From positions 62,001-126,000 of the forward strand of contig JAEYSM010000043.1 in NCBI GenBank assembly GCA_023434665.1: DNA of 64,000 bases, read 5' to 3'. Shown in pieces: positions 33,983 through 43,372 of this stretch (its first letter is position 1; the number at the start of each line of letters is the position of its first letter). The position numbers and the translations under genes are program-made. The stretch comes from Bacteroidota bacterium. Its GTDB lineage: Bacteria; Bacteroidota; Bacteroidia; Bacteroidales; Lentimicrobiaceae. The notes beneath the pieces are model-generated. The model saw nothing but the letters and a program-made list of their open reading frames with translations, had not been told where the DNA came from and ran no database searches.

Positions 33983-34834
33983 ATGAGCATTAGCGAACCA
34001 CTGGATTTAAATGCGATTATTGACTATGCTCTGGCTGAAGATATAGGAGATGGCGACCATACTTCATTATCAACGATTCCTCAGGAAAAAACGGGGAACG
34101 CAAAACTATTAGTCAAGCAAGCCGGAATACTCTCAGGAGTTGAAGTAGCAAAAAGAGTTTTCAATAAAGTTGATCCCAGGATCCGGATAACTGAAATACT
34201 TAAGGATGGCGACAGCATAAATCCGGGTGATATTGCTTTCACTGTCTCTGGTCCGTCATTGTCTATTCTTCAGGCTGAAAGACTTGTGCTTAACTTTATG
34301 CAAAGATTAAGTGGCATTGCTACCACGACATCACAATATGTTGAAAAACTCAATGGCCTCAAAACCAAAGTTCTTGATACAAGGAAAACTACTCCTTTAC
34401 TGAGAGGTCTCGAAAAGCAGGCAGTATTACATGGTGGAGGATTCAACCATCGTATTGGTCTTTACGATATGATACTTATCAAGGATAACCATGTGGATTT
34501 TGCCGGAGGTATTGAGAATGCAATCAAAGCAGTTCAGAACTACCTGCTGAACAAAAATCTTAAAATTAAAGTTGAAATTGAAGTAAGAAATTTCGCAGAA
34601 CTGGATGAGGTACTTAAATTAGGCGGTGTCGACAGAATTATGCTTGATAATTTCAGTATTCCTGATCTTCGCGAAGCAGTGAAAAGAATTGATGGAAGGA
34701 TGGAAACCGAAGCTTCAGGAGGTATAAACCTCGATACTATCAGGACATATGCTGAAACAGGCGTAGATTTCGTTTCAGTAGGCGCCCTGACGCATCAAAT
34801 AAAGAGTCTTGACTTAAGTTTAAAGGCTTTCTAA
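33983..34834 (+). CDS. nadC: Nicotinate-nucleotide pyrophosphorylase (carboxylating)
   Basis: Converts quinolinate and PRPP to nicotinate mononucleotide in de novo NAD synthesis. Blocks: ALAEDIGDGDHTSLSTIP near 12, AERLVLNFMQRLSGIATTT near 97, VLDTRKTTPLLRGLEKQAVLHGGGFNHRIGLYDMILIKDNH near 130-168, VEIEVRNF near 197 and EASGGINLDTIRTYAETGVDFVSVGALTH near 243. Standard length. nadA and nadB are not in the window. Confidence 0.97.
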   Translation: MSISEPLDLNAIIDYALAEDIGDGDHTSLSTIPQEKTGNAKLLVKQAGILSGVEVAKRVFNKVDPRIRITEILKDGDSINPGDIAFTVSGPSLSILQAERLVLNFMQRLSGIATTTSQYVEKLNGLKTKVLDTRKTTPLLRGLEKQAVLHGGGFNHRIGLYDMILIKDNHVDFAGGIENAIKAVQNYLLNKNLKIKVEIEVRNFAELDEVLKLGGVDRIMLDNFSIPDLREAVKRIDGRMETEASGGINLDTIRTYAETGVDFVSVGALTHQIKSLDLSLKAF

Positions 34835-34845
34835 TCTGATAAAGC

Positions 34846-35811
34846 ATGATCAAAAAGATACCGGAGCGCGTAACTACCTGGTATAACAAGGTTTATAACG
34901 GAATCATATCAAGTAAACCTGTAAACTGGATTATTTCCAGATCAAAGAAAATTGTGCTTCCCGGATTCAACGGAGTGCCTCTCTACGATGTGGCTGTTTT
35001 CTTTTATCATGGCATAAGGAAAGGCGATCTCAATACCAGAGCATCTGCACTTGCTTTCAGTCTTTTTCTGGCAATCTTTCCGGCTATAATATTTTTCTTT
35101 ACTCTTATTCCCTACATCCCAATTGTCAATTTCCAGGAAAGTCTGATGAATATTTTGGCTGAATTTATTCCGACGGGTATTTACAATGAGGTAGAAGGAA
35201 CTTTGTTCGACATCATCAACAGACCTCGCGGAGGATTATTGTCATTGGGTTTTGTATTGGCGATGTTTTTTGCTACAAATAGTGTCCATAGCTTGATTGA
35301 CGCATTCAATCAGACCTATTATACAATAGAAACCCGTTCAGCATTCAGACAAAGACTAATCTCCATTTTCCTCGTTTTCGTACTTTCTTTCCTCGTTATA
35401 CTTGCCATCGGCCTTATTACTTTCGGCCCTGTTGTGATCAGATGGATTCAGGACATCGGACTCCTCACGGATACCATCACACTCAACATCATTATTGTAG
35501 GAAAGTGGTTGGTAACATTCGGACTGTTATTCTTTGCATTTGCTGTTCTTTATTATTTTGCTCCGGCTGTCAAGCAGAAATTCCGATTTGTGAATGCCGG
35601 TAATACGCTTGCAACTATTCTGTTTATCTTCACATCCATAGGATTTAATATATATGTGAATAACTTTGCCAGATACAATACACTTTATGGATCAATTGGT
35701 ACCCTCATAATCTTCCTGCTTTGGCTATATGTTAATTCACTTATCGTTCTTATCGGATGGGAGCTAAATGCAAGCATTGCAGTTGCAAAACGTAGTTATG
35801 ATAATATTTAA
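34846..35811 (+). CDS. YihY/BrkB (UPF0761) family membrane protein
   Basis: Integral inner-membrane protein with about six transmembrane helices. Family start RKGDLNTRASALAFSLFLAIFPAIIFFFTLIPYIP near 62-90, and a C-terminal ARYNTLYGSIGTLIIFLLWLYVNSLIVLIGWELNA near 275-310. The family was once mislabelled ribonuclease BN and its function is still unclear. Begins 11 nt after nadC and ends 12 nt before the flippase gene, so these are one transcription unit. Confidence 0.93.
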   Translation: MIKKIPERVTTWYNKVYNGIISSKPVNWIISRSKKIVLPGFNGVPLYDVAVFFYHGIRKGDLNTRASALAFSLFLAIFPAIIFFFTLIPYIPIVNFQESLMNILAEFIPTGIYNEVEGTLFDIINRPRGGLLSLGFVLAMFFATNSVHSLIDAFNQTYYTIETRSAFRQRLISIFLVFVLSFLVILAIGLITFGPVVIRWIQDIGLLTDTITLNIIIVGKWLVTFGLLFFAFAVLYYFAPAVKQKFRFVNAGNTLATILFIFTSIGFNIYVNNFARYNTLYGSIGTLIIFLLWLYVNSLIVLIGWELNASIAVAKRSYDNI

Positions 35812-35823
35812 TAATTTAGGAGG

Positions 35824-37275
35824 ATGAAAGAAGTTAGTATGAAAGAGCAGCTTAAGTTGTCTTTCATCTATACAGCTACTGCAGCTTTTACTCCTATCCT
35901 TCAGGTACTTATACAACCTGTTTATGAGGGAAGCGGACGCCTTGATGCGGTTGATTTCTCACATCTTGCCATTACCGAACTCTTTACATCATTAATTTTT
36001 GCCTTTACCCTTTACGGAATGGGGAACGCAATTGCCCGATTTTATTATGATGTTGAAGAAGGAACACCACAATATAAAAAGCTTATTTCAGGAATTTTCT
36101 CAAGCATTTTATTCAGGGGATTGATCGCTTTTTTCATTGCATTCCTCTTCAGAGACTATATAGGACGACTTTTTAATCAGCCTGAACTCCAGGATTTCAG
36201 CAGCTACGGATTTGCCTGCCTTATAACTGGTCTGGGAAGGGCGATTAATACCACAGCAGCAGCCCTTTTCCGGAATGAAAAAAAAGTGTTGGCGTTTATT
36301 CTCGTTAGTATGGGTCTTGGGGTGTTCAGGACAGGTTTCCAGCTTGTTGGTCTCTTCTTTTTCGACATGTCGTTCATTGGATATATCCAGGGAAGTGCTA
36401 TTGGTACGGGGTTGCTTACATTATTAATTCTATTGTATGTTTATCGTAAAGCCGGTATTTCATACGACAGGAAAATGATGAAGCCTGTAAATAGTTTCGC
36501 TTTTCCGCTGATGCAATATAGTCTCATTGTATGGGTGCTGACCTATGCCGATAAATTCCTGCTCGAACGTTACCCGGTCGATTTGGGGATATATAATACA
36601 GCGGTGACTTTTGGAGCTGGAATAGCCATTATTCTACAGGGACTTCAGGGAGCAAATCAACCCGAAGTATTCAGGGCCATGAAGGGTGGTATCAGTAAAA
36701 ATCAGTCTGAAATTCGTATGCTTTCCAATTCATTGCTTATGCAGAGTATGCTGATTATTATAGGCGCTATTTTACCAACCATGCTCTACCTAACTACGCT
36801 TTATGAAACTGATGTGAGGCTTGCCGCTAATCTTGTTTCGCTTGTTTTTGCCCGTAGTATCCTCAGAACCCAGTTTATTGTATTCAGCTATCCTTCCTAT
36901 TTCCTGAAAAAGACTAAAATTTTCTTATATCTGAACAGCATTGGCACTGTAGTCAATATCGCATTGAATTATATACTTATACCACAGTACATGTTCTATG
37001 GAGCAATTGCTGCAGGCCTTATTGCTGATCTAATTATGGTAGCAGGAATATATTGGTATCAGAAGAGAATCGCCGAAATAAAGTGGAACAAGATCAAATT
37101 GCTTTATTTTCCGCTTGGAGTGGTTGTTTTTATTATTATTGCCGATATAATAAGAATTCAAACAGGAGTGAGTCCATATATCACTTCATCAATCGTAACT
37201 TTGCTAACCTTTGCCTGTATGGTGTGGTTATATCGTAATGAAATAATGAAAGTCATTCAGAGAGTGCGGATATGA
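35824..37275 (+). CDS. Polysaccharide flippase (MOP superfamily, Wzx-like)
   Basis: About 14 hydrophobic segments over 483 residues. The pattern of an oligosaccharide/lipid-linked glycan flippase is seen in QLKLSFIYTATAAFTPILQVLIQPVYEGSGRLDAVDFSHLAI and the ALNYILIPQYMFYGAIAAGLIADLIMVAGIYWYQKR region near 380-415. Moves undecaprenyl-linked sugar units across the inner membrane. An AGGAGG-like sequence precedes the start, unusual in this window. Its stop overlaps the next gene as ATGA, tying it to the HP-motif transferase. Confidence 0.87.
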   Translation: MKEVSMKEQLKLSFIYTATAAFTPILQVLIQPVYEGSGRLDAVDFSHLAITELFTSLIFAFTLYGMGNAIARFYYDVEEGTPQYKKLISGIFSSILFRGLIAFFIAFLFRDYIGRLFNQPELQDFSSYGFACLITGLGRAINTTAAALFRNEKKVLAFILVSMGLGVFRTGFQLVGLFFFDMSFIGYIQGSAIGTGLLTLLILLYVYRKAGISYDRKMMKPVNSFAFPLMQYSLIVWVLTYADKFLLERYPVDLGIYNTAVTFGAGIAIILQGLQGANQPEVFRAMKGGISKNQSEIRMLSNSLLMQSMLIIIGAILPTMLYLTTLYETDVRLAANLVSLVFARSILRTQFIVFSYPSYFLKKTKIFLYLNSIGTVVNIALNYILIPQYMFYGAIAAGLIADLIMVAGIYWYQKRIAEIKWNKIKLLYFPLGVVVFIIIADIIRIQTGVSPYITSSIVTLLTFACMVWLYRNEIMKVIQRVRI

Positions 37276-39338
37276 TTATTCTTTTCAGACAACCTTCGGA
37301 AGAAGAAAGTGATGATATTGTCCGACGATCAGAGCCGGGTGCGGATATATATGCAATGCCCGGAATCATCATTAACCTGCCTCTGCAGGTCAGAACAATA
37401 CCCGATCAGATTGTAAAAGATGCTGTAACCAAGTTGATTGAGGAAATCAAAGAGCTGGGTGATAAGGTAATTGAGGGGATCGAAAGCGGAGATAAGGTGA
37501 ACAGTCCTTTTGCATCTGTTGCCAAAACCGGTAACAGTGTGGCTGAAATGTTGACCATCGGAAAAATGTCGGCGTGGCACTATCAGCGTTTCAGGATATT
37601 CTTCCTTTTAAGAAATGAATGGATCATCAATCATTGCATCGAGAAGCTTAGTGATGGTGCAGATACATTGACCTGCTATGTCCCTGAAGCTTTTGTTTGT
37701 CACAAGCAGAATCAGGTTGATAATATCAGACTTGCCAGAACTGTCTCAGTTGGTGGAAAACGCACTTCAACCACCACTGTAAGAAATTCACAAGTGACCT
37801 CCGGTAGTACAAATGACAATGACCATACAAGTCGCGAGGCAAAAGCCAGGCTTAAATTCCCGAAAATCAGAAGAAATTTTCGCAAAAGAGCTGAAAACAG
37901 AAATTCCATTTTCAAATCATTAATCAGCATTGTCAACTATTCCATATTCTTTGTCCTTCGGATTATAATTGACAGTTTCAGGAACAATCATCTGCATAAG
38001 AAAACAATCGTTGTGATTGACAGGTCGCTGCGACAGCAAACCAGAAACATCACCACACTTGAAAAGAAATGGGATAACTTCAACCTTTCACCTCTTTTTG
38101 ATGCCAATCCTCAGGGTCTGTTGATTATATCAGACATAGAGACACCTAAATTTAAGAGTGGCCCCCGTTTTTCTCTTCATAAATATTTCTTTAGCGGAGA
38201 GGGTAGGAGTGAAATGACCTGCTATTCGGAAGTTATAATGTTAAAGGGATTACTTTCAGGTGCTGTAAGAAAAGAACGAAAGGAATTTATATCAGTACTT
38301 GATGAACGGTCGCATAAGATTTCAGAGGCTAACCTCACACCCGAACAACAGAGAATTATCTCAGTTTTCAGGTCACTGAAGAAGTCAACAGCTTTCTTCA
38401 TCTTCAAGTACCTGGCCTTTAGGAAATTCTTCAGCAAATACAATTTTAGCACCGTGGTTGCAATTGATGAAAACAGTCCCGCCACCAAGTGCATACTTGA
38501 TGCAGGTAAAGCTACATCCATGAAGGCCGTGGGCATACAACACGGCAACATCGGACCATCACAGCCTGCTTATTTATACACAGCCAGGGATAAGGAACAG
38601 GGAATAATGGCCGACCTTACGATAACCTGGGGACAATATTGGAGGGATTTTCTGGTTGAGAATGCCAATTATCCTCCTGAAAAAGTTGCTATAGCAGGGC
38701 AAATGAGAAGTGATCTCATACCGGCTATGAAAGCCAGAGAATTGCAATATAAACAGGAGCTTGATGGTGCCAGATACTCAGGCTATCCTGACCAATCGCC
38801 AAAGTCATTCGAAGATCTGCCTTATATTGTCACATTTGCATCACAGCCCATTCCTGATATAAACTACAGGAAACAAATGGCCTATGACGTATTCTCATGT
38901 TTCAAGAGATACCCTGAAATTAAACTTATTCTCAAACTTCATCCTGCCGAAAAGCACTCGGCCAACTGGTACCGTAAAATTGCAAAGGAAGCAGGTTATT
39001 TCAATCCCGATATCAGGTATGATCTTGATTTATATGAGCTGCTCGCCGCATCCGATCTTGTGATTACAGGATACTCGACTGTAGGCTCTGAAGCAGTATA
39101 TTTCGGTAGGCCACTGATTATTTATGATCCGTTTAAGGAAGATTTATTGCAATACGTAAAGGAGAGAGTCGCTTTTCAGGCTACAGGATCACTAAGTCTT
39201 GAACAGATCGTTGATTCTATTCTGAATGGCTCATTGTTTCCTAATAAAGACATGTACAGGGAGTTTATTGAGAAATATGCACATTCTATTGATGGCTATG
39301 CAACCGAGAGGACAATAAAGTTTTTAAAGGAACTATAG
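37272..39338 (+). CDS. Large HP-motif glycan/glycerophosphate transferase-like protein
   Basis: 688 residues. The first 230 or so have no family I recognise and include a Ser/Thr-rich stretch (169-190) and a hydrophobic helix near 218-236 that may tether it to the membrane. The C-terminal half looks like a GT-B transferase of the CDP-glycerol glycerophosphotransferase/KpsC-type group: LKLHPAEKH with H557-P558, and VITGYSTVGSEAVYFGRPLIIYDP at about 597-620. These HP and ST/SE motifs are shared by bacterial sialyl- and Kdo-transferases using CMP-sugars. Coupled by ATGA overlap to the flippase and next to a nonulosonate cassette, it is a good candidate for the transferase of that sugar. Confidence 0.75.
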   Translation: MIILFRQPSEEESDDIVRRSEPGADIYAMPGIIINLPLQVRTIPDQIVKDAVTKLIEEIKELGDKVIEGIESGDKVNSPFASVAKTGNSVAEMLTIGKMSAWHYQRFRIFFLLRNEWIINHCIEKLSDGADTLTCYVPEAFVCHKQNQVDNIRLARTVSVGGKRTSTTTVRNSQVTSGSTNDNDHTSREAKARLKFPKIRRNFRKRAENRNSIFKSLISIVNYSIFFVLRIIIDSFRNNHLHKKTIVVIDRSLRQQTRNITTLEKKWDNFNLSPLFDANPQGLLIISDIETPKFKSGPRFSLHKYFFSGEGRSEMTCYSEVIMLKGLLSGAVRKERKEFISVLDERSHKISEANLTPEQQRIISVFRSLKKSTAFFIFKYLAFRKFFSKYNFSTVVAIDENSPATKCILDAGKATSMKAVGIQHGNIGPSQPAYLYTARDKEQGIMADLTITWGQYWRDFLVENANYPPEKVAIAGQMRSDLIPAMKARELQYKQELDGARYSGYPDQSPKSFEDLPYIVTFASQPIPDINYRKQMAYDVFSCFKRYPEIKLILKLHPAEKHSANWYRKIAKEAGYFNPDIRYDLDLYELLAASDLVITGYSTVGSEAVYFGRPLIIYDPFKEDLLQYVKERVAFQATGSLSLEQIVDSILNGSLFPNKDMYREFIEKYAHSIDGYATERTIKFLKEL

Positions 39339-39418
39339 CAAAAACCAGGCGTTGCCGGGCAGTTACATAACAAAACATGAAAAGGTACTTTGGTTAAGAA
39401 TGACTAATCAATGGATTG

Positions 39419-40114
39419 TTACTTCAGAAGATGGTACTCCTCATTAAGAAAAACGGCCCACTTCCAGTCAAGTTCATTATCCAGATCAACGCTGTGTAAA
39501 GTATCCATTTCAACCTTCCTGATCTTTTCAAAATCAGCTAAATTGCTTTTCCTGAGCGAGGATGTATTGATGACATAAATTGCTCCGTTCAGCTGCCAAA
39601 CTTTTGGACAGTCCTGTCTCGAAAGGAAGGTTCCCTTCTTTGATTTCACCAGATAGCCATCTGTAGTTTCTTCAAACAGAATGAAATAAGGATTGGCCTT
39701 ACTCTCGGTGACCGACACTACCATATCAAGCGAAAGATCAAAAATACTCAACGCATCTTCAATGTTTTTCCTTGTCCTGAAAGGACTTGTCGGCTGAAGC
39801 AATACCAGCCGGTCATACTTAATACCTGCCACCTCTTCATAATAGTTGAGCGCATGTAATAATACATCCCGCATACCGGCATTGTCACCCGATAGCGAAT
39901 ATGGTCGCATAAAAGGTACACTATAGCCTTCAGTTTCAGCTGCATTAACGACCTCAGGATCATCCGTTGATACGCATATGTGATCATCAGCGCTAAACCA
40001 TCTAGCCTGCAGCAAGGAATGCACAACCAGTGGTTTGCCTCCTATTTTCCTGACATTCTTCTTTATTATGCCTTTTGATCCCGCTCTTGCCGGTATTACG
40101 TAAAGAGTATTCAT
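39419..40114 (-). CDS. CMP-nonulosonate (acylneuraminate) cytidylyltransferase
   Basis: Activates a sialic-type sugar with CTP. Start at 40114 gives MNTLYVIPARAGSKGIIKKNVRKIGGKPL, the family N-terminus with the nucleotide-binding ARxGSKxxxxKN. A frame extending to 40171 has no family sequence. Further blocks: VLLQPTSPFRTRKNIEDAL near 97 and a QDCPKVWQLNGAIYVI segment near 162. Could be NeuA (N-acetylneuraminate) or LegF (legionaminate); which substrate is not decidable here. Last gene of the five-gene cassette. Confidence 0.9.
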   Translation of the reverse strand: MNTLYVIPARAGSKGIIKKNVRKIGGKPLVVHSLLQARWFSADDHICVSTDDPEVVNAAETEGYSVPFMRPYSLSGDNAGMRDVLLHALNYYEEVAGIKYDRLVLLQPTSPFRTRKNIEDALSIFDLSLDMVVSVTESKANPYFILFEETTDGYLVKSKKGTFLSRQDCPKVWQLNGAIYVINTSSLRKSNLADFEKIRKVEMDTLHSVDLDNELDWKWAVFLNEEYHLLK

Positions 40115-40127
40115 CAGTCGTCCTTTT

Positions 40128-41183
40128 TCATTTGGAATAAAGGTGTTTAATTTCTGTCTGCGCCTTCTCAAAATCTTCTTTTCTGCCTATGTCCATCCAG
40201 AAACCTCTGATTGAGTATTGAGTCAGCTTTTCATTCCTGTTGATGATATCCTGCATCAGATCAGTGGCATGATATACTGATTGTGATGGAATCCGGCCAA
40301 GTAACTCTTTCTTCAGCAAATAAATGCCGGCGTTTGTATAATAAGTGTACTCTGGCTTTTCGCTAAATGATAGCACCCTGTTTTCGGCAGTTTCCAGTAC
40401 TGCGAAAGGCATATTTACCTTGTAAGGGACGGATGCTATGGACATAAAGGCATTTGACTGTATGAATTCATCAAAGAAATCTTCAAAGTCAATATTGGTA
40501 AGAATGTCAGCGTTCATTACCAGAACATGGTTATATCTTATATCTTCGGCCAATGCTGCAGAACCTAGTGTGCCAAGTGGAACATTCTCTTCAATATATT
40601 TGATATTCATGCCGAAGCGGCTACCATTGCCAAAGTAATCTTTTATTGTATGTCTTAGGTAGTTGACTGAAATATGAACACAATCAATTCCGTATTCAGC
40701 CAGGTGAAGAAGGTTGTGCTCCAGAATTGGCTTCTCGCCTATGCGTAACATGGGTTTGGGAACATTATTGGTAAGTGGTTTCAGTCTTTCACCTTTGCCA
40801 CCTGCCATTATGATAACATCCAGCGGAAGAATGGATTTGCATTTAATTAAGTCAACCAATCTGACAATATGCATATGATTATCCACCATAGGCACCAGCT
40901 CAATTCTTCTGGTTCTCAGCTCTCTTATCTGATCAAGGGTAAAATCATTTCTTCTGAGGAACTTAAACTGCCTGTGCATAAACTGTTCCACATTATCCGC
41001 AACAGAAAGTCCATTCAACAATCCCCGCCTGATATCCCCGTCTGTCAGAGACCCGATAAGTTGGTCGTTGTTGTTTACTACGAACAAGGTCAGGTTCTCA
41101 GGGACATTATTGAGCATTTCAAGTGCCTTTTTCAACAATTGATCCTGCCTGATCGTGTGTCGTTTAATTAATTCCGTGTTCAT
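40128..41183 (-). CDS. CBS-domain sugar nucleotidyltransferase (PtmE-like)
   Basis: Start at 41183 (MNTELIKRHTIRQ). Two CBS repeats occupy about 1-105 (LFVVNNNDQLIGSLTDGDIRRGLL, ELVPMVDNHMHIVRLVDL), followed by a nucleotidyltransferase domain with DVIIMAGGKGERLKPLTNNVPKPML near 115-140. This CBS plus guanylyltransferase layout is that of PtmE, glucosamine-1-phosphate guanylyltransferase of the GDP-linked legionaminic acid route in Campylobacter. Overlaps the 2-epimerase gene by 20 bp and is 13 nt from the cytidylyltransferase start. Its presence favours a legionaminate-type product over plain sialic acid. Confidence 0.88.
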   Translation of the reverse strand: MNTELIKRHTIRQDQLLKKALEMLNNVPENLTLFVVNNNDQLIGSLTDGDIRRGLLNGLSVADNVEQFMHRQFKFLRRNDFTLDQIRELRTRRIELVPMVDNHMHIVRLVDLIKCKSILPLDVIIMAGGKGERLKPLTNNVPKPMLRIGEKPILEHNLLHLAEYGIDCVHISVNYLRHTIKDYFGNGSRFGMNIKYIEENVPLGTLGSAALAEDIRYNHVLVMNADILTNIDFEDFFDEFIQSNAFMSIASVPYKVNMPFAVLETAENRVLSFSEKPEYTYYTNAGIYLLKKELLGRIPSQSVYHATDLMQDIINRNEKLTQYSIRGFWMDIGRKEDFEKAQTEIKHLYSK

Positions 41184-42276
41184 TAAGTATATGTTTAATA
41201 ATTTTTGTCGACGCATTGCCATCACCGTAAACCGGTTTTACATCAGGCACCCTGGTGTTTATTGCAGTATTGATAGCCGTTGCTATTTCTTCTGAAGCAA
41301 AGGGTGCATCAATAATATTTGGGGTTCTGAGGCGACCATTCTGACGGTTTCCGATATTTACCACCCATTTAGGAAACCAAGCTGCTTCAATAAACCCACT
41401 GGAAGTATTGCCCAGCATAAATGAACAATGTTTCATAGCCGACAGATAAGCCGCCGAACCAAAATTCTCTATTAGCTTTACTGTTGAATCTTCAATAGAA
41501 TACTGTTCAAGCATCTGTCTGATAATAAGCCCCGACGTATCTGCATTTGGCATAGTAATCACTTTCTGAAGTCCGCCGTATTGTTTAAGAGCCGCTATCA
41601 TTTGAGCTGTATTATATTCAGTATGTTCAAAACCAATAGTTTCGGGATGTAATGTGATTAGTGCAGAAGGAATTGAAAAGTCAATTCCAAAACTGTTCTT
41701 CAGTTCATATATGGATAAGAATTCAACCGTTGACAGGTTATCAATACTCAGAGAGCCGGTACACCAGACTCCTTTATCGTTTCCAAGTAATTCAATTATC
41801 CTTTTCCGGTAAGTTTCAGCAGATGCGAAATGCATTGACGACATATGGGTTATGGAATGCCTCAGCGCATTGTCAATCGCCCCAAGTGTTGTTTCACCCC
41901 CATGGATGTGGCCGATTTTGATATTATAAGGGAGGCTGGAAGCCACAGCAGCAAACATCTCGTATCTGTCGCCCAGTGCCAGCACAAGGTCATACTTCTT
42001 TATATTCCAGAAAGCAGCAAGCGAATTCATAGTCAATGCCATACTATTCACAATATCTTCCGGCTTATCGCCTGAAGGAGCGGTGTCGAACTGAGCAGCA
42101 ATGATCACTCCGGTTTTCCTGATGTTTTCAATACTCTTACCATATCTGGGGGACAAATGAGTCCCAAACGCAATAACCTCAGGCTCAATATGCTGATTGG
42201 CCATCATGGCTTTTAGTAGAGGCTCATATATGCCGAAGTCTGCTCTCGAACTGCTTAGTATTCCTATTTTCAGCAT
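41164..42276 (-). CDS. NDP-N-acetylglucosamine 2-epimerase, hydrolysing (NeuC/LegG-like)
   Basis: Releases the nucleotide and inverts C2 to give ManNAc or a 4-amino-6-deoxy analogue, the precursor for nonulosonate synthesis. GT-B-like epimerase fold: MLKIGILSSSRADFGIYEPLLKAM at the start, LALGDRYEMFAA near 103, HIHGGETTLGAIDNALRHSITHMSSMHFASAETYRKRI near 122-160, and a C-terminal NTSSGFIEAAWF..VNIGNRQNGRLR near 293-318. 370 residues is normal. Third gene of the cassette. Confidence 0.93.
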   Translation of the reverse strand: MLKIGILSSSRADFGIYEPLLKAMMANQHIEPEVIAFGTHLSPRYGKSIENIRKTGVIIAAQFDTAPSGDKPEDIVNSMALTMNSLAAFWNIKKYDLVLALGDRYEMFAAVASSLPYNIKIGHIHGGETTLGAIDNALRHSITHMSSMHFASAETYRKRIIELLGNDKGVWCTGSLSIDNLSTVEFLSIYELKNSFGIDFSIPSALITLHPETIGFEHTEYNTAQMIAALKQYGGLQKVITMPNADTSGLIIRQMLEQYSIEDSTVKLIENFGSAAYLSAMKHCSFMLGNTSSGFIEAAWFPKWVVNIGNRQNGRLRTPNIIDAPFASEEIATAINTAINTRVPDVKPVYGDGNASTKIIKHILNEHGIN

Positions 42277-42338
42277 AAATTTAGTTTCAGCGTTTGCTTT
42301 GGTTTTTATCTTTTGACCTTTTCCCTTTTAATTAAATA

Positions 42339-43352
42339 TCATCCGAATTGGTCTTCCTGAAGCATGGTATCAGCAGCCAGATCGTCAAGAAGCGTTTTCC
42401 CAATGACCTCCTGGTACTTCATTGGACTTATCCCTTCGCCGGGACGCTTCATAATCAGATCATCTTCAGAGAGCTTATGCCCCTTTGGCAAATCATGCTT
42501 TATATGAATGCTGCGGCGAGCGACTATAATATTCTTAATTTCTGATGCAGTAGGTTGCTTAATACCATCGCCCAAAGCCTTCTCAATTAATCTGATAGTT
42601 TTTACCATCTCAGCCAGTTCGGCGGGCTCAAGTGAGGCTTTATGATCAGGACCCGGCAATTCTCTGCTAAGGGTAAAATGCTTTTCTATCATCACCGCCC
42701 CCATGGCAACAGCAGCCAAAGGAATAACAATTCCCTGAGTGTGATCGGAATACCCTGTAGGTAAGCCAAGCTCCTGATGCATTGTCATTATAGCGCGAAG
42801 GTTCACTTCTTCAGCAGGTGCAGGATATTCTGTAGTACAATGCAGAACGGTAATATCATCTGAGCCCGCTTCTTTCAGTATTTTGACCGAAGTTTTGACT
42901 TCCTCCAGAGTGGCCATGCCGGTGCTTAAAATGACTTTTTTCCTCAATGATCCAATCAGCCTGAGATAGGGTAGATTAGTGATTTCTCCAGAAGGGACTT
43001 TGTGATATTCAACTCCCAGATTATCAATGAACATTACACTTTCATCATCAAAGCCTGTCGAAAGAAACCCAATCATTCTCTGATCACAATAATCCTTAAG
43101 CTCCCTGAATTGTTTATGTTTAAGTGCCAGTTGATTGAGCATTTCGATTTGCGAACCCTCTTCGGTGTTCTTTGCCTGGTACTCAGCCTTGATAGCGTTT
43201 TTCGAGACAAGCAGACTGGGAATAAAAGTCTGGAATTTTACATAGTCAGCCCCTGCATCTGCCGCAGCATCAATTAGTTGGCGCGCAAGCTTTATATCGC
43301 CATTATGGTTTACGCCGGCTTCGGCAATTATGATCACTTTTTTATTCATCAT
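42339..43352 (-). CDS. Nonulosonic acid synthase (NeuB/LegI family)
   Basis: Condenses phosphoenolpyruvate with a ManNAc-type sugar to make N-acetylneuraminate or legionaminate. TIM-barrel start KVIIIAEAGVNHNGDIKLARQLIDAA, with KAEYQ near 56, GFLSTGFDDESV near 95, HKVPSGEITNLPYLRLIGSLRKKVILSTGMATLEE near 115-150, GYSDHTQGI near 200 and IEKHFTLSRELPGPDHKASLEPAEL near 220. A SAF-type domain forms the end (RRSIHIKHDLPKGHKLSEDDLIMKRPGEGISP). Two adjacent ATGs (43352, 43349). Standard length. Confidence 0.95.
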   Translation of the reverse strand: MMNKKVIIIAEAGVNHNGDIKLARQLIDAAADAGADYVKFQTFIPSLLVSKNAIKAEYQAKNTEEGSQIEMLNQLALKHKQFRELKDYCDQRMIGFLSTGFDDESVMFIDNLGVEYHKVPSGEITNLPYLRLIGSLRKKVILSTGMATLEEVKTSVKILKEAGSDDITVLHCTTEYPAPAEEVNLRAIMTMHQELGLPTGYSDHTQGIVIPLAAVAMGAVMIEKHFTLSRELPGPDHKASLEPAELAEMVKTIRLIEKALGDGIKQPTASEIKNIIVARRSIHIKHDLPKGHKLSEDDLIMKRPGEGISPMKYQEVIGKTLLDDLAADTMLQEDQFG

Positions 43353-43372
43353 CTGAATATCTGTAGAGCCTA

